Assembly: GCF_051433195.1 (NCBI RefSeq) | Contig: NZ_JBHMFT010000002.1 | Span: 186,001 to 250,000 of the forward strand | Source of the DNA: Falsiroseomonas sp051433195 | GTDB taxonomy: Bacteria > Pseudomonadota > Alphaproteobacteria > Acetobacterales > Acetobacteraceae | Length of the DNA stretch: 64,000 bases | Direction of reading: 5' to 3' | In this document: piece after piece, positions 51,180 to 59,907 of the stretch | Numbering within the stretch: the stretch's first letter is position 1 | Layout of the letters: each line of letters begins with the position of its first letter | Program-made: the position numbers and the translations under genes | Notes under the pieces: model-generated | Told to the model about the DNA's origin: nothing | The model's input: only the letters and a program-made list of their open reading frames with translations | The model's database searches: none

Positions 51180-52354
51180 AAGCTCCTATATCGGTCAAGC
51201 GGTTGCTGGAGCAGTTTTGGGCGGGCCGGGCGGCCGGCAGAGATAGCCGAAGATCTCGCGGGCCACGAAGCGCTTGAGGCAGCGGATGATCTCGAGCTTG
51301 CTCTTTCCTTCGGCGGTTCGGCGTCTGACGTAGTCGAGGGTGGGCTGGTGCCCCCGCATGCGGACGATGACCACACGGTAGAGAGCCGCGTTGGCTTGGC
51401 GGTTGCCGCCTCGGTTGAGCCGATGCCGGTTTGTCTTGCCGCTGGAAGCCGGGATGGGGCAGGCGCCCGCATAGCTTGGCCAGCGCTGCCTCTGATCGGA
51501 TGCGCTCGGGGTTGTCGCCGATGACGATGAGCATCTCGGCAGCGGTGCCCGCGCCTATGCCGTGCGCCTGCACTAGGTCGGGCGCGAGTTGCTGGGTCAG
51601 TTGCTCGAGATGAGCATCATGGTCTTTGATCTCCGCATTGAGGGCCAGCCAGCGCCGGGCGATGGCACGCAGGCTGGTTTTAGCGGAGGCTGTGGTTGAG
51701 GTGAGTGGGCCCGGACGCAGGGCAGCGAGGTGGCGGAGCAGTGTCATCTTCCCGGCCAAGCAGCCGAGCTGCTCGCGCAGCGCCGAGGGCGCACTCACGA
51801 TGATGGCTTTGAGCGTCAGCATGGCCTGGCTGCGCGCCTTGACGGCGGTGTCGCGGGCGACCTTCAGGTGGCGGATCATCTCGACGGTGCTCGTGCCGGC
51901 CTTCGGCAGTGCCGTGGCCTGGCCAGCGAGTACGCTGCGGGCGGCGCTTTCGGCATCGAGCGTATCGTCCTTACCCTTCTGATGCCGGAGCTGCCGGCTG
52001 GGCCGATTGACCTCGAAGACGGAGTGCCCCTTCTCGCACAGGAACCGGGACAGACCGGCCCCGTAGGACCCGGTGCCCTCGATACCAAAGGCGCGGATTG
52101 GCCCGAGGGACTGCGCCCAGGCCTGCAGGGCCTGATAGCCTCCGCTGCTGGTCGGGATGGTCAGGGTGCCGAGCCGGGCACCAAGCGTGCTGAGCGCCAC
52201 GGCGGCGTGGGTAGACTTGTGGGTGTCGACGCCGACGATGACCTCGGTGCTGGGTAGGGTCTCGCTCATGATGAAATGCTCCAGGCTGAACGGGGCCTGA
52301 TCATCGAACGGGCGGACAGAACTGTGACGGGATGGGACGCCCTCAAGCTCCTAT
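51180..52354 (-). mobile_element. IS110 family element (degenerate)
   Basis: The element is flanked by a 10-base direct repeat AAGCTCCTAT at 51180-51189 and 52345-52354. IS110 elements have no terminal inverted repeats, and a short shared core at both junctions is expected of their recombination. It contains one frameshifted transposase gene. The 75-base stretch between the gene start (52269) and the right repeat is short for a bridge-RNA end, so the real boundary may extend further right. Confidence 0.6.
51195..52269 (-). pseudogene. IS110 family transposase, frameshifted
   Basis: It starts MSETLPSTEVIVGVDTHKST with the DEDD RuvC-like first motif (VGVDTHK) and continues to EAALAKLCG. There one extra base (in GCGGGCGCC, near 51470) moves it out of frame. 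The rest, ACPIPASSGKTNRHRLNRGG through IIRCLKRFVAREI, is in another frame and ends at 51195. This second half includes the Ser-containing Tnp domain (PASSGKT). One repaired base would restore a protein of about 357 residues. Confidence 0.8.
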
Positions 52355-52485
52355 GAAGTCACGAGCCGCTCGACGGACAGGTGCTGCCTGGAGGGCCGAC
52401 ACATCAGAGCCATGACACCCGGTCGGTCGACGCAAGGTCAGTTGCACAAAGGGTCAGACCCTCCAGGCCGCGCCCACATACTCAC

Positions 52486-53530
52486 AGTTGCACAAAGGAG
52501 CTGACGGTCAGGGTTCCCCTATCCCCGGACAGCTTTATCCCACGGCTTCAGTGACGGGTATCCCGAGCGCGGTGAAGCCGTTCAGGACGGCCACACGAAC
52601 CTGGAACTCGGCGACCCGGCGGTCGAAGTCCCTCGCGGACAGGCGTTGGCCCAAGAGTTTGACGCAGTGCATCTTGGTCTCTGCGCGGCTTCGGCGGTGA
52701 TAGCCGCTCCATCGTCGCCAGATGGTCCGACCGAAGCGCCGCGATGCACGGAGGGCTTCATTCCGTGCGATCGCCCCGGCGCCATCGGCCTTCCAAGGCT
52801 TGGCGTTCTTCCGGGGCGGTATGATCGCGGCGGCGCCGCGGGCTGCGATGGCGTCGTGGCACCTGCGGGTGTCGAAGGCGCCGTCGGCGGTGACACTTGC
52901 GATCTCCTGGTCAGGCGGGATCTGATCGAGAAGCTCGGGCAACATCGGTGCGTCCCCACATCGCTGGTGGTGAACTCCGCCGCGCGGATTTCCAGCGTTT
53001 GCTCGTCAATTCCGATGTGTATCTTCCGTCAAACCCTGCGCTTGGCGGCACCGTGTTTGCGCGCGTTCCACTCCCCTTCGCCCTCGACCTTGATGCCGGT
53101 GCTGTCGATCAGCAGGTGCAGCGGACCCTGCGATCCGCGAAAGGGGATGTTGACCTTCAGGGTCTTTTGCCGTCGTCTCAGAGTGCTGAAATCTGGCACG
53201 GCCCAATCGAGGCCGATTAGCCGCAGGAGGCTCTCGACGAAGCCGGTCGTCTGGCGCAGCGCCATGCCGAACAGCACCTTCATCGTCAGGCAGGTCTGGA
53301 CTGCGGCATCGCTGTAGATGGGCTGTCGGCCCCGCTTGCCGGTCGGCGCGGCTTCCCAGGTCACCTCTTAATCGAACCAGATCGTCAGCGAGCCGCGTCG
53401 CTTGAGCCCCTTGTTTTAGGCGGGCCAGTTCCTGGTCTTGTAGGTCGGCCGCGTCGGTCTGCTCATGCCGTGCAGCTATCACGCTGGACTCACGAGATGA
53501 ATCCCCTTCCGGCCATCTGTGCAACAGAGC
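52486..53530 (-). mobile_element. IS5 family element (degenerate)
   Basis: The right end, read on the minus strand, is GGCTCTGTTGCACAGATGG; the left has AGTTGCACAAAGG. They share GTTGCACA as imperfect terminal repeats, and the element encloses a broken IS5 transposase. A second AGTTGCACAAAGG copy at 52440-52452 suggests another lost IS5 end next door. Confidence 0.55.
52535..53466 (-). pseudogene. IS5 family transposase with three nonsense codons and a frameshift
   Basis: Reading from the ATG at 53466 (MSRPTRPTYKTRNW), the first frame has stops TAA at 53416-53418, TAA at 53368-53370 and TGA at 53029-53031; the last replaces Trp in KRRVWRKIHIG. Clear IS5 motifs lie between: DFSTLRRRQKTL and LLIDSTGIKVEGEGEW (catalytic Asp). 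A one-base loss near 52950 shifts to the frame of TADGAFDTRRCHDAI and TKMHCVKLLGQRLSARDFDR. An old, dead copy. Confidence 0.85.
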
Positions 53531-53539
53531 CGCACGGCC

Positions 53540-54718
53540 CTACTCGCGGTCGTCGACAGGCAGCGGTCGCAGGGCGGGCAGGAACAAGGCCTCGCTGGCC
53601 GGCAAGCCGCGGCGGCGCACGGCGAGGCAGTGCTCGAACAACTGGATGAAGGCGCGCACGACCTCCGGTGCGGTAAAGCTCGCGGCCCGCGCGCGGCCAC
53701 GCTGGCCGAGTTCGCGCATCGCCGCCTCGTCCTGCATCAGGGGCGTGAGCACCTGCCGAAGCGAGGCGGCGGAAGCGGGCTCAACCAGCGCCGCGGCGTC
53801 GCCGACCACCTCGAGGCAGCCCTCGGTGCGCGTCGTCACCACGGCGCAGCCGGCCTGCATCGCCTCGAGCAGGACCATGGGGAAGTTCTCCTGCAGGGAG
53901 GGGAGGACGAACAGTCGGGCCGAGGCGTAGAGCGCCGGCAGCTCCTCGCGCGCGACGAGGCCGAGGAAGCGGGCGGGGACGCCTCGATCCCTCGCCAGTG
54001 CGCGCAGCGCCGGCAGATGTGGCCCGTCGCCGGCGATCACCAGCTCCCAGCCGGGCGGCAGGTCGGGAAAGGCCTCGATCAGATGCTGCACACCCTTGCG
54101 TGCGACGAGGCGGCTGACGACGAGGATGCGGTCGTGGCGCTCGACCACCGGGGCTGGCGGGATGTCGAGCGGGTTCGGGATCACCACCGCCGTCGGCCCG
54201 CCGTGACGGGCGATCAGCCTGGCGAGGAAGTCGGACGGGCTGGTCACCGCCGCAGCACCTTCGAGGATGCGTCGCCAGGCGGGGGCGATCAGGCGGTGCA
54301 GCAACTCGAAGCGGTCGGGGTTGTAGCCGGGCACGTCGGAGCCGTGCGCGGTGAGCACGTAGGGAAGGCCGGTGCGCCTGCGCAAGAGCCAGGCGACAAT
54401 CCCGCTTGGGACGACGAAGTGGCAGTGGACCAGATCGAAGGGCTGGGCAGCGTGCCGGACGAGCGCCGTCCGCCAGGTCGGCCAGATCGTGGTCAGGAGC
54501 TCGGCCGCGGTGCTCGAATGTCGATGGCGGCGCAGGCAGGCGAAGCGGTGTATGCGCACGCCGCGGATGACCTCCAGGGCCGGCAGCCCTGCCATGCCCG
54601 AGGTGACCACCTCGACCTCGTGCCCGGCCTTGACCAGCGCCTCGGCGAGCGCCTGGCAGGCGGTGGCGCCGCCGCCGCCGACCGGGGGATATTCGTAGTT
54701 GAGAGTAAGGATCCTCAT
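53540..54718 (-). CDS. Glycosyltransferase family 4 protein
   Basis: A 392-residue GT-B glycosyltransferase. The N-terminal motif is LTLNYEYPPVGGGGATA. The C-terminal nucleotide-sugar domain has ILVVSRLVARKGVQHLIEAF (about 213-232) and the E-x7-E motif ENFPMVLLE (about 300-308). It transfers a sugar from an NDP donor during exopolysaccharide or lipopolysaccharide assembly in the cytosol. The ATG at 54718 overlaps the upstream ligase-like gene as ATGA. Last gene of a three-gene glycan operon. Confidence 0.9.
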   Translation of the reverse strand: MRILTLNYEYPPVGGGGATACQALAEALVKAGHEVEVVTSGMAGLPALEVIRGVRIHRFACLRRHRHSSTAAELLTTIWPTWRTALVRHAAQPFDLVHCHFVVPSGIVAWLLRRRTGLPYVLTAHGSDVPGYNPDRFELLHRLIAPAWRRILEGAAAVTSPSDFLARLIARHGGPTAVVIPNPLDIPPAPVVERHDRILVVSRLVARKGVQHLIEAFPDLPPGWELVIAGDGPHLPALRALARDRGVPARFLGLVAREELPALYASARLFVLPSLQENFPMVLLEAMQAGCAVVTTRTEGCLEVVGDAAALVEPASAASLRQVLTPLMQDEAAMRELGQRGRARAASFTAPEVVRAFIQLFEHCLAVRRRGLPASEALFLPALRPLPVDDRE

Positions 54719-55980
54719 CCTGTCGACCTCCGATCGAGGCGGCATTCGACCGCTCGGAACTTGTGCCCGGGCGGCGGGTCGAGCGAAGGTGCCCGTACGA
54801 CCCGGATCGCCATGCCGTGGCCGAGGATCGGCCGGAGCAGCGCCTCGACCTCGCGCGCCACGGCGGCCGTGTCGGCGCGTGGCCCCTGGAGGCGCACGGT
54901 GACCGCGTCTGGGGCTTCCTGGATCACCTGGAAGCGGTCGATCCCGGCGAGCCGCTCCTCGAGCGGCTCGGTCAGGTGGTAGGGCGAGAGAAGGCTGCCG
55001 CCGGGGAGGTGCACGCAGTCGACCAGCCGCCCCTCGATGCGCAGCACGCGGGCGAGGGTGCAGCCGCAGTCACAGGGCCTGTCCGGCCCAGCCACGGCGA
55101 GGTCGCCGGTGTCGTAGCGGATCATCGGAGTGCCGAGGAGGCCGAGCACGGTGACCACGATCCGTCGCGCCGCTTGGCCTGGAACGGTAAGGAGCTCGAC
55201 GATGGTCACGTCCTCGGCCAAGTGATAGGCCCCGCCAGGGGTGCACTGCCAGCCGAGCAGCCCGGTCTCGGTCATGCCGTAGAGGTCGTGGACCGGGGCG
55301 CCGAACACCTCGCCGAGCAGGCGCCGGGTCGGGCGGTCCAGGCTCTCGGCGGTGCTAACCACGGCGCGGGGTCGGTGCAGCGCGTCACCCAGCGGCCGCG
55401 CCGCTAGGGCGAGCTGGGCCAAGGGGGTGCGAAAGCCGTAGAGGATCGCCGGCCGCAGCTCCAGATAGGCCCCCAGATGCTCCTCGGGCGTCTGCTCACT
55501 CGGGATGTGGTGCCAGCGCAGCCAGCGCGGTGGCGGCCGGCGCTCTCCATTGCTGAGCAGCATCACCCGCTGCCCCGGCCGGTAGCCCGCCGCCCGCATC
55601 GCGCGCAGGAACGCCGCCTGTCGCAGGTCGACGAAGCCCGGATCGTAGCGCACGGTGAACGGACGGCCGGATGAGCCGCTGGTGACCGCGTTCTGGAGCC
55701 CGCAAGGGGCGAAGGCGGTGCTGGTCCGGGCCGGGAGCCCCGCCGCCTGGAGGTCCGCCTTGGTCGAAATCGGCAACTTTGCGAGATCGGCCGGGCCGCG
55801 CACGTCCCCCGGCGCCACCCCGCTGCGCGCGAAGAGGTCGCGGTAATAGGGCACGGTCGAAGCCGCGTGCGTGAGGAGGCGGGAGAGGCGTCGCGCCTGC
55901 AGCCGCTCCAGGCGGTTGCGGTCGAGCCGGCCGCTCCAGGCGAGGCGGCCGATCGCGTCCAGCTTGCCGGCAAGGCTCAT
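54715..55980 (-). CDS. PaaK/CapK-like adenylate-forming enzyme
   Basis: A 421-residue member of the ANL superfamily, phenylacetate-CoA ligase-like branch. It has the phosphate loop TSGSSGRPF (about 99-107), YGMTETGLLG as A5 motif, and RYDTGDLAV (A7). DCGC-x-LARV (about 315) and the downstream EGRLVD are typical of PaaK. In polysaccharide clusters such CapK-like proteins are thought to activate an acid for transfer to a sugar. It overlaps both neighbours by 4 bases. Confidence 0.85.
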   Translation of the reverse strand: MSLAGKLDAIGRLAWSGRLDRNRLERLQARRLSRLLTHAASTVPYYRDLFARSGVAPGDVRGPADLAKLPISTKADLQAAGLPARTSTAFAPCGLQNAVTSGSSGRPFTVRYDPGFVDLRQAAFLRAMRAAGYRPGQRVMLLSNGERRPPPRWLRWHHIPSEQTPEEHLGAYLELRPAILYGFRTPLAQLALAARPLGDALHRPRAVVSTAESLDRPTRRLLGEVFGAPVHDLYGMTETGLLGWQCTPGGAYHLAEDVTIVELLTVPGQAARRIVVTVLGLLGTPMIRYDTGDLAVAGPDRPCDCGCTLARVLRIEGRLVDCVHLPGGSLLSPYHLTEPLEERLAGIDRFQVIQEAPDAVTVRLQGPRADTAAVAREVEALLRPILGHGMAIRVVRAPSLDPPPGHKFRAVECRLDRRSTG

Positions 55981-57173
55981 GTCGCGAAGGCCCGGCCGGC
56001 AGTTCGGGCCTCGGTGAGGCGGGCGGCGAGGAAGCCACGCACGCCGGCGGCCAGGGCCTCGATCCGCTCCGGGTCAGCCCGACGGCCGGCGAGCGCCGCC
56101 TCCAGGCTGGCGGCGAGGGCGTCGACCCGCCCTTCGCGGACGAAGCCGGCGACGTCGTGCACCTGTTCGGGCATGCCGAGCAGGTCGAACAGGCCCTGGA
56201 ATTTCGGGTTGTAGGCGAGGCCGACCACCGGCGTGCCCATGCTGGCGGCGAGGATGGTCGGGTGCATGCGGCCGCCCAGCATCGCCTGCAGCTTCCCGGT
56301 CACCGCCTGGTAGAGGGGCGGGTCGTCGATCCGCAGGACCTGCCCGGCCTTGCGCCGCATGCGGGCGAGGATGCCGGCGGCCAAGCGGTCGTCGGCCTCG
56401 TGGGCCAGGGTGTATGTGGGCAGGAAGACGATGTGGGCGCCGTGCCGCTCGACCATCCGGTCAAGCAGGCGGGCGAGGAGGTCGAGCAGCCGCTCGCCTT
56501 GCGGGCCGGCCTGCGGATCGGGCAGGCCGAGGCGCCGGGCGAGGCGGTGCGGGATGAGGCGCGGCGCCGGTGGGAACCAGCGCCGGGGTGCCACCCCGAT
56601 CAGCGGCCGGCCGTCCTGCGGCACCCCGTGGTCGGCGAGGTAGGCGGCGGCCCGTTCCGGCCGAGCCGGGCGCAAGAGCAAGGCCGGATCGGCCAGCAGC
56701 GCGACCGGGCGCGCCGTCAAGGGGCGGGCGGCCGCGGCGGCCTCGCCGTCGCGCACGGAGACGGTGCTCATGCAGGCGAAGGCGAGACGCGCGGCCAAGC
56801 GGCTGGAGTGGGCGCGCAAGGGGCCGACGCCCAGCGCATAGCCGGCGATGCGCGGCTGGACGAGGCGCATGAGGAGGAGGCGCAGCGCCCAGTAAGGCAT
56901 CTTGATCAGGCTGTCGTCGTCCTGGAACAGGCCGCCGCCGCCGCACAGCACGAGATCGGCCCGGGCTGCGGCGAGCAGGAGCGCCGGCAGGCCGGCCAGA
57001 CCCGGCCGCAGCGCCCGCACGCCGAGCTGGCGCCCCGCCCGCTCGCCATGACGCGAGACCACCGCGATCTCGACCTCGGGCCATCGGCACTTCAACTCCT
57101 GGCACGTGGCCTGGAGGATCGCTTGATCGCCCAAGTTATTGTCGACATCGCCTCCGAGAATCACGATCCTCAT
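55977..57173 (-). CDS. Polysaccharide pyruvyl transferase family protein
   Basis: A 398-residue protein. The N-terminal GGDVDNNLGDQAIL is the characteristic family motif, and CGGGGLFQDDDS (about 76) and GGRMHPTILAASMGTPVVGL (about 295-314) form the donor site. The family (CsaB, WcaK-like) adds pyruvate ketals to cell-wall or exopolysaccharide sugars using phosphoenolpyruvate. First gene of the minus-strand operon; divergent from the flippase with 92 bases between. Confidence 0.88.
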   Translation of the reverse strand: MRIVILGGDVDNNLGDQAILQATCQELKCRWPEVEIAVVSRHGERAGRQLGVRALRPGLAGLPALLLAAARADLVLCGGGGLFQDDDSLIKMPYWALRLLLMRLVQPRIAGYALGVGPLRAHSSRLAARLAFACMSTVSVRDGEAAAAARPLTARPVALLADPALLLRPARPERAAAYLADHGVPQDGRPLIGVAPRRWFPPAPRLIPHRLARRLGLPDPQAGPQGERLLDLLARLLDRMVERHGAHIVFLPTYTLAHEADDRLAAGILARMRRKAGQVLRIDDPPLYQAVTGKLQAMLGGRMHPTILAASMGTPVVGLAYNPKFQGLFDLLGMPEQVHDVAGFVREGRVDALAASLEAALAGRRADPERIEALAAGVRGFLAARLTEARTAGRAFAT

Positions 57174-57265
57174 GAATGAGCCTTTCGCCTAGGTCACGGC
57201 GTCGAAAAGGGTAATCTACTTGCTCTCTCCTGCCCGATTTCCCACCTCCACGCAACGGCAACGGA

Positions 57266-58774
57266 ATGGTCGCCGTCCTCGACTACGCAATGAATGAACT
57301 GCATACCATGGAGCCGGCAGCCGCCCCAACGCATCACCGCATCGCGCGCGGCACCGCCTGGGCCGCGGCGGCGAGCTGGGGCAGGCAGATCCTGCAGCTC
57401 GTGGTGTTTCTCGTTCTCGCCCGCCTGCTCGGGCCCGAGACCTACGGCCTGCTGGCAACCGCGCTCATCGTCACCGCGTCGTCGGAGGTGCTGATCACTG
57501 ACGGCGGCTGGCGCGAGGCCTTGATCGCCTGCCCGGTGCTCGATCCGCGGCACCTTGATTCGGTGTTCTTCGCGCTGTGCGCCCTCGGGCTCGGCCTCTT
57601 CGCGGCGATCACCGCCCTGGCGCCACTGCTCGCTTCGGGCTTCGGCACCCCCGAGGCGGCGCCGCTGCTCGGCCCGCTCGCGCTCGCCCTGCCGCTTTCG
57701 GCGCTGGTGCTGGTGCCCGATGCGCTGTTGCAGCGCGAGCTGCGCTTCGCCCCCCTGGCCATCGCCTCCTGGCTCGCCTTGGTCACCGGCGGCGCCGTCG
57801 GGATCGGCATGGCGGTGACCGGGCACGGCGTGTGGAGCTTGGTCGGCTACCATCTCGCCGACGCGGCGACTCGCTGTATCGTCGTCGCGCTCGCCGCCGG
57901 CTGGCGCCCATCCGGCCGCATGTCCTGGCCGCATCTGTTGGAGATCCTGCGCTTCGCGCGCCACGTGTTCGGCGAGAGCCTGATCCAGCTGGTCGAGTAT
58001 CTCCTGTCGCGCTGGGTCGTCGCGGTCGGCTTCGGGCCGGCAGCGCTCGGGCTGTTCCAGATGGCGCGCAAGGTCGTCGAGCTGGTCGAGGAGCTGCTGC
58101 TCGGTGCCCTGGCCCGGGTCGCGCTGCCGGCCTTCACCGGCTTGCGCGCGGTGCCAGGGCGGCTCGAACCCGGGGCGACGACGGCGCTTCGCCTGGCGCT
58201 CGCGGTAGCGCTGCCCTGCAGCCTCGGCCTCGCGGTGCTGGCGCCTGACCTCGTGCGCCTGGCACTAGGCCCGGCCTGGGTCGAGAGCGGCATCCTTTTG
58301 CGCCTGCTCGCCCTGGCGCTCCTCGCCGCACCGCCCTTCTACGTCACCCGCGCGCTGCTCCAGGCCCTCGGCCGGGTCGGCTGGCAGCTCGTCGCCGCGG
58401 CGCTGTCGGCGGCGCTGCTCGCCCTGCTCCTCGTCGGGCTGGCCCCCTTCGGCCTGCCCGGGATCGCGCTCGCACCGGCGTTGCAGGCCCTGTTGATGGC
58501 TCCCATCAGCCTCGTGCTGGTCGCCCGTGTGAGCGGAATCTCACTCCTGCGATCACTGCGCGCGACCTGCCCGACGCTCGCCGCGGCGGGCGCGATGGCG
58601 GCAGCGCTGTTGGCATGGCTTGAGTTGGCCGGCCAGACCCTCCCGGCCGCGCTCGTGATCGCCCTGGCGCCACCGCTCGGCGCCGCCGTCTATCTCGGGG
58701 CGCTGGCGCTGCTCGACCGGGCGCTGTTGCGCGAGGTCCGGGCGATCGTGAAGGCGCTAAGCAGCAATGCGTAA
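57266..58774 (+). CDS. Oligosaccharide flippase (MOP/Wzx-like)
   Basis: A 502-residue protein with about 13-14 membrane helices of the polysaccharide synthase/MATE-like type. It begins the fold with GTAWAAAASWGRQILQLVVF and LLGPETYGLLATALIV, the repeated helix-1/2 pattern of Wzx. It should flip a lipid-linked oligosaccharide across the inner membrane. ATG 57266 is the first start; 57290 (MNELHTMEP) is equally possible, as neither has a clear ribosome site. Its last 18 bases overlap an IS630 remnant on the other strand, so the C-terminus may have been re-formed by that insertion. Confidence 0.85.
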   Translation: MVAVLDYAMNELHTMEPAAAPTHHRIARGTAWAAAASWGRQILQLVVFLVLARLLGPETYGLLATALIVTASSEVLITDGGWREALIACPVLDPRHLDSVFFALCALGLGLFAAITALAPLLASGFGTPEAAPLLGPLALALPLSALVLVPDALLQRELRFAPLAIASWLALVTGGAVGIGMAVTGHGVWSLVGYHLADAATRCIVVALAAGWRPSGRMSWPHLLEILRFARHVFGESLIQLVEYLLSRWVVAVGFGPAALGLFQMARKVVELVEELLLGALARVALPAFTGLRAVPGRLEPGATTALRLALAVALPCSLGLAVLAPDLVRLALGPAWVESGILLRLLALALLAAPPFYVTRALLQALGRVGWQLVAAALSAALLALLLVGLAPFGLPGIALAPALQALLMAPISLVLVARVSGISLLRSLRATCPTLAAAGAMAAALLAWLELAGQTLPAALVIALAPPLGAAVYLGALALLDRALLREVRAIVKALSSNA

Positions 58775-58980
58775 GTCGGGGCACGACAGCGGCACGCGCT
58801 CGTGGTTCATGGCGGTGACGGCGGCGTGGATGTCGGTGTCGAGATGCTCGACTGAGGCGAAGGTCCGGTGCGCGAGATGGTGGCGGTTCAGGTCGCGCCA
58901 GCAGCGCTCGATATCGTTGAACTCGGCGGCATATTTCGGCAGCTATTCGACCGTCAGCCAGGGCCGCTGACGGATTGGGC
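58757..58980 (-). pseudogene. IS630 family transposase C-terminal remnant
   Basis: On the minus strand WLTVE-stop-LPKYAAEFNDIERCW then DLNRHHLAHRTFASVEHLD match the end of IS630-type DDE transposases, with the catalytic Glu in FNDIERCW. A TAG at 58943-58945 replaces the Trp normally found in VEWLPKY. The N-terminal two thirds is missing. Confidence 0.7.
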
Positions 58981-59144
58981 TGCGAACTAGGCTCTGTTGA
59001 CGTTTTGGATTAAGTCGCGTTTGAAAACTGCTGATCTGAAATCGGCCCCATGATTCACAATAGTCTCAACTTACCTTGCTATAGCATAGATTTGTGACGG
59101 AAATTTGAGAAGCCTGCTTAGGCGGCCTGGCCGGCGTTATCTGA
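58981..59144. other. AT-rich intergenic stretch
   Basis: No gene. It starts with GGCTCTGTTGACGTTTTGG, resembling an IS end, and contains an AT-rich piece (about 59080-59115) unlike its surroundings. Possibly the leftover of another insertion. Confidence 0.4.
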
Positions 59145-59705
59145 TCAGGTGCCGCCAGGCCGCAGCCGGCGGACCAGCTCCGCCCCGGCATAGAGCAGCC
59201 AGGAAAGGCGGCCACGCAGGCCCACATGGTGCCGCATGAACGCTACGGTCCAGCTCGGCAAGTGGCCACGATGGCGTGCGGCGAAGGACGGGTCGAGGCA
59301 GTCGCGCCCGGTGACCACGCCGCGGCAACTGGGCGCGCCGCAGCGGCAGCGCCATTTGGCCCGCCACCAAACATGGACGTCGGAGGTGGCGTAATCGAAG
59401 GTCACCTCCTCGCCCGCCGCGATGTCGCGCGCCGCGATTAGGGTCTCGTCGTCGGCCCAGACCGTGTTCGGTTCGCAGGAATGGTTCATGAATCGGCTGG
59501 CGTCTTCCGAAAGGAAATGGCGGTCCTTGTAGCGATAGGCCAGATGGCGCTGCTCGGGCGGCAGCCGCTTGAGTTCGCGCAAGGTGAGGAGCCGGCCGGG
59601 GGCGTCGGCGAGGCGCCAAACCACCGCGTGTTTCGGGATCGGGCGGGACGCGGTCAGGCCGCGCCCCTCGATGGCGCTGTCATAGGCTCGGATGTCCGGA
59701 TGCAT
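59145..59705 (-). CDS. SET domain protein (putative lysine methyltransferase)
   Basis: A 186-residue protein consisting of a SET domain and post-SET-like tail. It has GRGLTASRPIPKHAVVW (beta-strand start), FMNHSCEPNT (about 98-107, the NHSCxPN AdoMet-binding knot), GEEVTFDYAT (about 126), and the zinc-like cysteines CRCGAPSC (about 145-152). SET enzymes methylate protein lysines; bacterial ones often modify ribosomal or host proteins. The start at 59705 has AGGGGAG in front; the frame extends upstream without similarity. An isolated gene between IS630 and IS110. Confidence 0.82.
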   Translation of the reverse strand: MHPDIRAYDSAIEGRGLTASRPIPKHAVVWRLADAPGRLLTLRELKRLPPEQRHLAYRYKDRHFLSEDASRFMNHSCEPNTVWADDETLIAARDIAAGEEVTFDYATSDVHVWWRAKWRCRCGAPSCRGVVTGRDCLDPSFAARHRGHLPSWTVAFMRHHVGLRGRLSWLLYAGAELVRRLRPGGT

Positions 59706-59820
59706 GCCCACTCCCCTGCAGCGTCGCGATCTGCTGCAGTATGCGCAGGCGCAGGGACTCGTGCTAGTGAGCCCGTGCGTTTGAGCGGGACGGTGTAGTG
59801 TCACAAGACCAAATGTCCGC

Positions 59821-59842
59821 GTGAGGCGGTGACCCGCCTCAC
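59821..59842 (+). other. Hairpin in the IS110 non-coding end (possible bridge-RNA part)
   Basis: Perfect 8-bp stem GTGAGGCG / CGCCTCAC with a 6-base loop, 66 bases upstream of the intact IS110 transposase start. IS110 elements encode a structured bridge RNA in a non-coding end; this stem is the only clear structure here. Confidence 0.35.
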
Positions 59843-59907
59843 AATGTGCTGGTTCGAGGATTGCGCCGGATGGTCCTGCGCAGAGCCTCAGGCACAGGAG
59901 GCGGACC

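Noticed and set aside
57194..57964. Open frame on the minus strand under the flippase
   Set aside because: Glutamine/arginine-rich composition typical of shadow frames; the plus-strand frame encodes coherent membrane helices.
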